From NCBI GenBank assembly GCA_004352715.1, contig SCFE01000002.1, forward strand, positions 6,296,388-6,360,387: a DNA stretch of 64,000 nucleotides, in the 5' to 3' direction. Source of the DNA: Hofstenia miamia. Lineage: Eukaryota > Xenacoelomorpha > Acoela. Both the position numbers and the translations under genes were made by a program. Below the pieces are notes generated by a model. It was given only the letters and a program-made list of their open reading frames with translations. It had not been told where the DNA came from and made no database searches. Positions 59,609-64,000 of this stretch are shown here, one piece after another. Position 1 is the stretch's first letter; each line of letters begins with the position of its first letter.

Positions 59609-59965
59609 TCACCAGTTCCCAGGGAGTCTGAATGTTTTCCTCAGGACTCTAGCTGTTCCTAATAGTGCTACCCCTTCACACTTTGGTACTCCCAAGTCCT
59701 CCAAATATATCTTATGCTTCTTACTCACTGCTCCTGGTGCTCCTACTACTACCGGGACTACATCAACCTTCTTTAACTTCCACAGCCTTTCTATTTCCTC
59801 TGCCGACTCCCTGTACTTGTCTATCTTCTCTTTCTCTTTGCTTTCTACATTTCTGTCCTTTGGTACTGCTATGTCTATCACTGTTCCTAATCTTTTCTCT
59901 TTGTCTACCACTACTATGTCTGGCCTTCGTGCTTCTATCACCTTGCTTGTCTGTATGTTGAAGTC
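59609..59965 (-). pseudogene. R2-like LINE, restriction-like endonuclease end
   Basis: The frame is open from the gap edge (59965) to TGA at 59609 on the minus strand. It reads VIEARRPDIVVVDKEKRLG then TVIDIAVPKDRNV, EKEKIDKYRE, ERLWKLKKV, VVVGAPG and LLGTARVLRK. The RRPD followed 14 residues later by D is the restriction-like endonuclease signature (PD-X12-14-D) of R2/NeSL-type non-LTR retrotransposons, and GTARVLR is the usual C-terminal block of that family. The upstream reverse transcriptase is lost in the gap. The surviving part is uninterrupted. Confidence 0.8.
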
Positions 59966-60965
59966 NNNNNNNNNNNNNNNNNNNNNNNNNNNNNNNNNNN
60001 NNNNNNNNNNNNNNNNNNNNNNNNNNNNNNNNNNNNNNNNNNNNNNNNNNNNNNNNNNNNNNNNNNNNNNNNNNNNNNNNNNNNNNNNNNNNNNNNNNNN
60101 NNNNNNNNNNNNNNNNNNNNNNNNNNNNNNNNNNNNNNNNNNNNNNNNNNNNNNNNNNNNNNNNNNNNNNNNNNNNNNNNNNNNNNNNNNNNNNNNNNNN
60201 NNNNNNNNNNNNNNNNNNNNNNNNNNNNNNNNNNNNNNNNNNNNNNNNNNNNNNNNNNNNNNNNNNNNNNNNNNNNNNNNNNNNNNNNNNNNNNNNNNNN
60301 NNNNNNNNNNNNNNNNNNNNNNNNNNNNNNNNNNNNNNNNNNNNNNNNNNNNNNNNNNNNNNNNNNNNNNNNNNNNNNNNNNNNNNNNNNNNNNNNNNNN
60401 NNNNNNNNNNNNNNNNNNNNNNNNNNNNNNNNNNNNNNNNNNNNNNNNNNNNNNNNNNNNNNNNNNNNNNNNNNNNNNNNNNNNNNNNNNNNNNNNNNNN
60501 NNNNNNNNNNNNNNNNNNNNNNNNNNNNNNNNNNNNNNNNNNNNNNNNNNNNNNNNNNNNNNNNNNNNNNNNNNNNNNNNNNNNNNNNNNNNNNNNNNNN
60601 NNNNNNNNNNNNNNNNNNNNNNNNNNNNNNNNNNNNNNNNNNNNNNNNNNNNNNNNNNNNNNNNNNNNNNNNNNNNNNNNNNNNNNNNNNNNNNNNNNNN
60701 NNNNNNNNNNNNNNNNNNNNNNNNNNNNNNNNNNNNNNNNNNNNNNNNNNNNNNNNNNNNNNNNNNNNNNNNNNNNNNNNNNNNNNNNNNNNNNNNNNNN
60801 NNNNNNNNNNNNNNNNNNNNNNNNNNNNNNNNNNNNNNNNNNNNNNNNNNNNNNNNNNNNNNNNNNNNNNNNNNNNNNNNNNNNNNNNNNNNNNNNNNNN
60901 NNNNNNNNNNNNNNNNNNNNNNNNNNNNNNNNNNNNNNNNNNNNNNNNNNNNNNNNNNNNNNNNN
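59966..60965. other. Assembly gap of 1000 N
   Basis: Exactly 1,000 N between two LINEs of different type and opposite orientation, so the junction cannot be read. Confidence 0.98.
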
Positions 60966-63272
60966 AAATCATTTAGTGATCATGCACTGTGTACATATAT
61001 TAGTAACAAAACTACTAAAAGCAAGCAATTTAAAACCATAAATGCAAGAGACTATTTATCTTACTCAGATGAAAAAATGGAAAAGGCCCTAAAAAACACC
61101 CCATTTAACTATATTTACATATTAAATTCTGGACCTCAAATGGTTAATTACATTGCAAAAGAAATCTACAAAGCATTAAACACTGTTGCCCCAATTAAGA
61201 ACCGACGGGTTAAGATTAAAACAATTAAATTTCCCTTTTCAAACACCGACGATAATCAAGTCCATGAACTAGTATCAATTAAAGGAGAATTATTTGATCT
61301 TGCAAAATCGGAGCCGACAAAGACTAATTGGACCAATTACGAAAAATCAAAGAAAGTCATTAAGCAATTAAGAAAAAAAATTTAACTAAAGCTCGGCAAA
61401 AATTCTTTAACCACTTAAATTCTACTCGAGAAAAATGGCGATACATCCATAAATTTATTGGAAAATCTAAAGTTCTTTCATCCGAAATAAATGAATTAAA
61501 CATCAATAATACTACCGTTACAGACAAAACTCAAATACTAAATCATTTAAATTCAACATTCAAAGAACTTGGAAATTTCAATTTCCCATCTTATAAGAAA
61601 AAACAAAATTCTGATAATCTCAAACAATCAAAACAATTTTCCTTTAGACTTGCTACAATCAATGAATTAGAAAACATTGTTAAAAAACTTGATACCAACA
61701 AATCAACCGCTTCTTATAATCTCCCATTTTTTATTATTAAACGTTTTTTTCCTATTTTTGGAGAACAATTATTAGTCGCATTTAATCAATGTATTATTGA
61801 TTGTGAATTTCCAGACTTACTAAAAAAATCGTATATAACTCCTATATATAAAAAAGGTGACAACCTAAACGCAAAAAATTATAGACCCATTTGTATTACA
61901 CATCCTTTTAGCAAACTCTTTGAAAAACTGTTGTATATTCAAATAAACGCATTCCTAAAATCTGAAAACATCCTATCGAATAAGCAATTTGGTTTTCGTG
62001 CTGGGCATAGCACCCAGGACGCAATTTTATCGATCACGCAACAAATTAAGTCTAATATATCTCATAATAAGTGCAGTTGTGTAGCATTACTAGATTTAAG
62101 TAAGGCATTCAATTCAATGAATTTCGATATCTTGCAAGACAAGCTTATAAATTATAATTTTGGTGTTAACTCAATTAATTTAATTATGAACTTCTTAAAA
62201 AATAGACAGCAGCGTGTAATATTAAACAGTAAAAAATCAAGTTATGTTACAACCGACCGTGGGGTGCCCCAAGGTACTGTACTTGGCCCTATTTTATTTG
62301 CAATTTTTGTAAATGATATAATAAAACATGTTAAACACAGCGACATCTACCAATATGCCGACGACACATGCCTAATAAGTACTGCAAAAAATGCTTTTGA
62401 TCCTACAAAAAACCTCCAAACAGATATAGAAAAATTAAACAATTATTTTACTATTAATCAACTGAAACTAAATATTGAAAAAACTCAATTTATAATTTTT
62501 TCACCGAAGGCACAAAGAAATCTAATTAATGATATAGAACTAAAGATAAATAATGAGTCAATAAAGCAAAGTGAATCAGTCAGTTATTTAGGAGTGGAGA
62601 TAGATAATGAATTTACATTTGAAAAATTTCTACTGAATAAGATTCAAAAAATGACTGCAGGCATTAGATATCTTTATCACTTACGCAATGTAATATCAAG
62701 CAATTATCATAAACAACTGATACATGCTTTCTGTTTGTCTCATTTTCAATACTGTTCTTTTCTTTTAACTAACCTAAATTCGAAACATCGTATGCTTCTA
62801 TCAAAGACATTTAATTGGTGTATAAAAACTCTAAACTTTGCACAAAAGCATGACGAAGCATCAGTATATCGTAATAAATATAAAATATTATCTCCATTCT
62901 ATCAAATTCATATGCATATGCTATCTATCTTATTCAAAAATTCAAATCTCTACAAACATCTCACCTTTTCCTTAATGACTATTAAATTAAATGAGCGATC
63001 GCAAAAATTTATTGAGTTTAGATAAAAATTATAATGGCTTCCATCACATATCAATTAAATTGCGAAATAAGTTAGATTATGAAACGCGAATAGAAAAAAA
63101 CTATAAAAAATTTAGAAAAAAATTGAAACAATTTCTTCTAATAAAACAGTATACATTAGGGGATGGTAATACACTTCATGCATTCGAAACATACATCCAA
63201 CATCGAGCACCTACACAAACATCCACTCAAACATTGATTATATTATTATATATTGTACATATTAATTTGTAG
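60966..63272 (+). pseudogene. CR1-like LINE ORF2 (endonuclease end plus RT)
   Basis: In order: SFSDHALC (end of the AP-endonuclease), a linker, YITPIYKKGD and NYRPICI (RT fingers), KQFGFRAGHSTQDAI, CVALLDLSKAFNSMN (motif A aspartate), DRGVPQGTVLGPILFAIFVND (motif B), QYADDTCLIS (motif C, YADD intact), then SVSYLGVEID and C-terminal RNKLDY....KFRKKLKQFL. Frame changes occur at an 8-A run near 61372-61379 and again near 62991-63025. Either could be a mutation or a homopolymer error. The product would copy the element RNA by target-primed reverse transcription in the nucleus. Confidence 0.85.
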
Positions 63273-63358
63273 TTATTTGTTCATGTTTATTTTCTTTTGT
63301 CATGTGTTAGTTTGTAGATCTTGTATACATATAATACGCAATAAATTTGCTCTGACTC

Positions 63359-63392
<34 letters not shown>
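60966..63392 (+). mobile_element. CR1-like LINE, 5' end in gap
   Basis: The gap edge enters ORF2 at the last endonuclease motif (SFSDHALC). ORF2 continues through the reverse transcriptase to a C-terminal block, then an untranslated tail ending in a (TTA)n run at 63359-63392, the microsatellite-type 3' end usual for CR1-like elements. Only two single-base-type frameshifts are visible in 2.3 kb, so the copy is young. Confidence 0.85.
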
Positions 63393-63393
<1 letters not shown>

Positions 63394-64000
63394 AAGTCCC
63401 CTCTCTCCCAGTTTATTTTCATTAAAAATGAAATTTCATATCTTAATGTAAGTATACAAATACACAAGATCTTGAAAGGATATGGGTTTCTCCTCAACAA
63501 ATTTGGTTATCAACTTCATCTTGTCAATGGTAATGGTTTATATACTCAAAATTACTTGAAAAATATAAAAACTTACTCAATATTGAAATTCATCTGAGTA
63601 TCACCTAAATACTTTCTTAAAGCATAAGTATACTAAAACTTTTACCTCATGCAATAAATTGTTGTGTTTGTTTGATATTATTAGTGTTTTTTAATTCACT
63701 TGATTCTTTTTTAACACATCATTTTTTAAAAATATATGTGAAATAACTAAATATTTATTTTAATGAAATTAATCATGCAAATGTATCAAGATTATAAGTA
63801 TAGACGTTTTGGTAATACCATTTGTTATTTTTCAAAAACCCAACTTCCGAAATGCTTGAAATTATCACGTTAAATTTTAGTAGATTTTCTCAATTTCTAC
63901 ACTTTAGCTGTTATTCTAACTTTCCTTACAATTTTGTTGACAGAGCTTTGTTTAAAAAAATAATAATATTATTTTGAATTTTTTCAGCGTTCTGCTAAAT
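63393..64000. other. No gene seen
   Basis: AT-rich DNA after the LINE 3' end, with no supported feature. Confidence 0.4.

Overview
This is a very AT-rich piece of an animal nuclear genome: long introns, TTTAG/TTCAG acceptors and GTAAG donors, AATAAA signals, many (TA)n microsatellites, and decayed Tc1/mariner, CR1-like, R2-like and Penelope-like elements. Four gaps of exactly 1,000 N plus several short ones show a draft assembly. I cannot name the species. Two very short introns (37 and 45 nt) and schistosome-like micro-exons point towards a flatworm. The base composition and the CR1/mariner/Tc1 load would also fit a cnidarian such as Hydra. Layout, left to right. 1-5.8 kb: a possible terminal exon of an unknown + strand gene, then a gene-poor stretch with microsatellites and an assembly duplication. 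5.8-16.3 kb: a complete three-exon gene for fructosamine/ketosamine-3-kinase (306 aa). Its 9 kb second intron holds a deleted LINE, a MITE with a 9-bp imperfect target duplication and a piggyBac-type MITE. 16.7-28 kb: a transposon graveyard with two Tc1-like elements tail to tail, a Penelope-like remnant, an R2-like fragment, a 3 kb element with about 500 bp inverted arms, and a Tc1-like element with visible TIRs and DD35E spacing. 28.9-50.8 kb: on the minus strand, what I read as a tandem cluster of two or three related micro-exon genes. The supported core is two long exons, 31,942-35,151 and 45,820-47,970. Both are entered in phase 1, both leave in phase 1 across a tiny intron, and both end in homologous C-terminal exons sharing HKSCNKKI. 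Upstream lie strings of 12-45 nt exons, almost all symmetric phase 1, so exons can be skipped without losing frame. One complete gene (837 codons) can be assembled with consistent phases. The second has two possible 3' ends, and a third is represented by only a few exons. The encoded proteins are Ser/Asn/Asp/Lys-rich, probably disordered, and not recognised. A mariner element (36.5-37.9 kb) and a transposase-like pseudogene carrying a nested MITE (42.1-44.0 kb) sit within the cluster. 50.8-64 kb: a 1.8 kb near-palindrome, a possible solo LTR, a hAT-type MITE with an 8-bp target duplication, the restriction-like endonuclease end of an R2-like LINE, and a young CR1-like LINE whose reverse transcriptase is nearly intact. 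The annotation is from reading alone. Micro-exon calls rest on splice sites plus phase agreement and need transcript evidence; transposon clades are named from motifs only.
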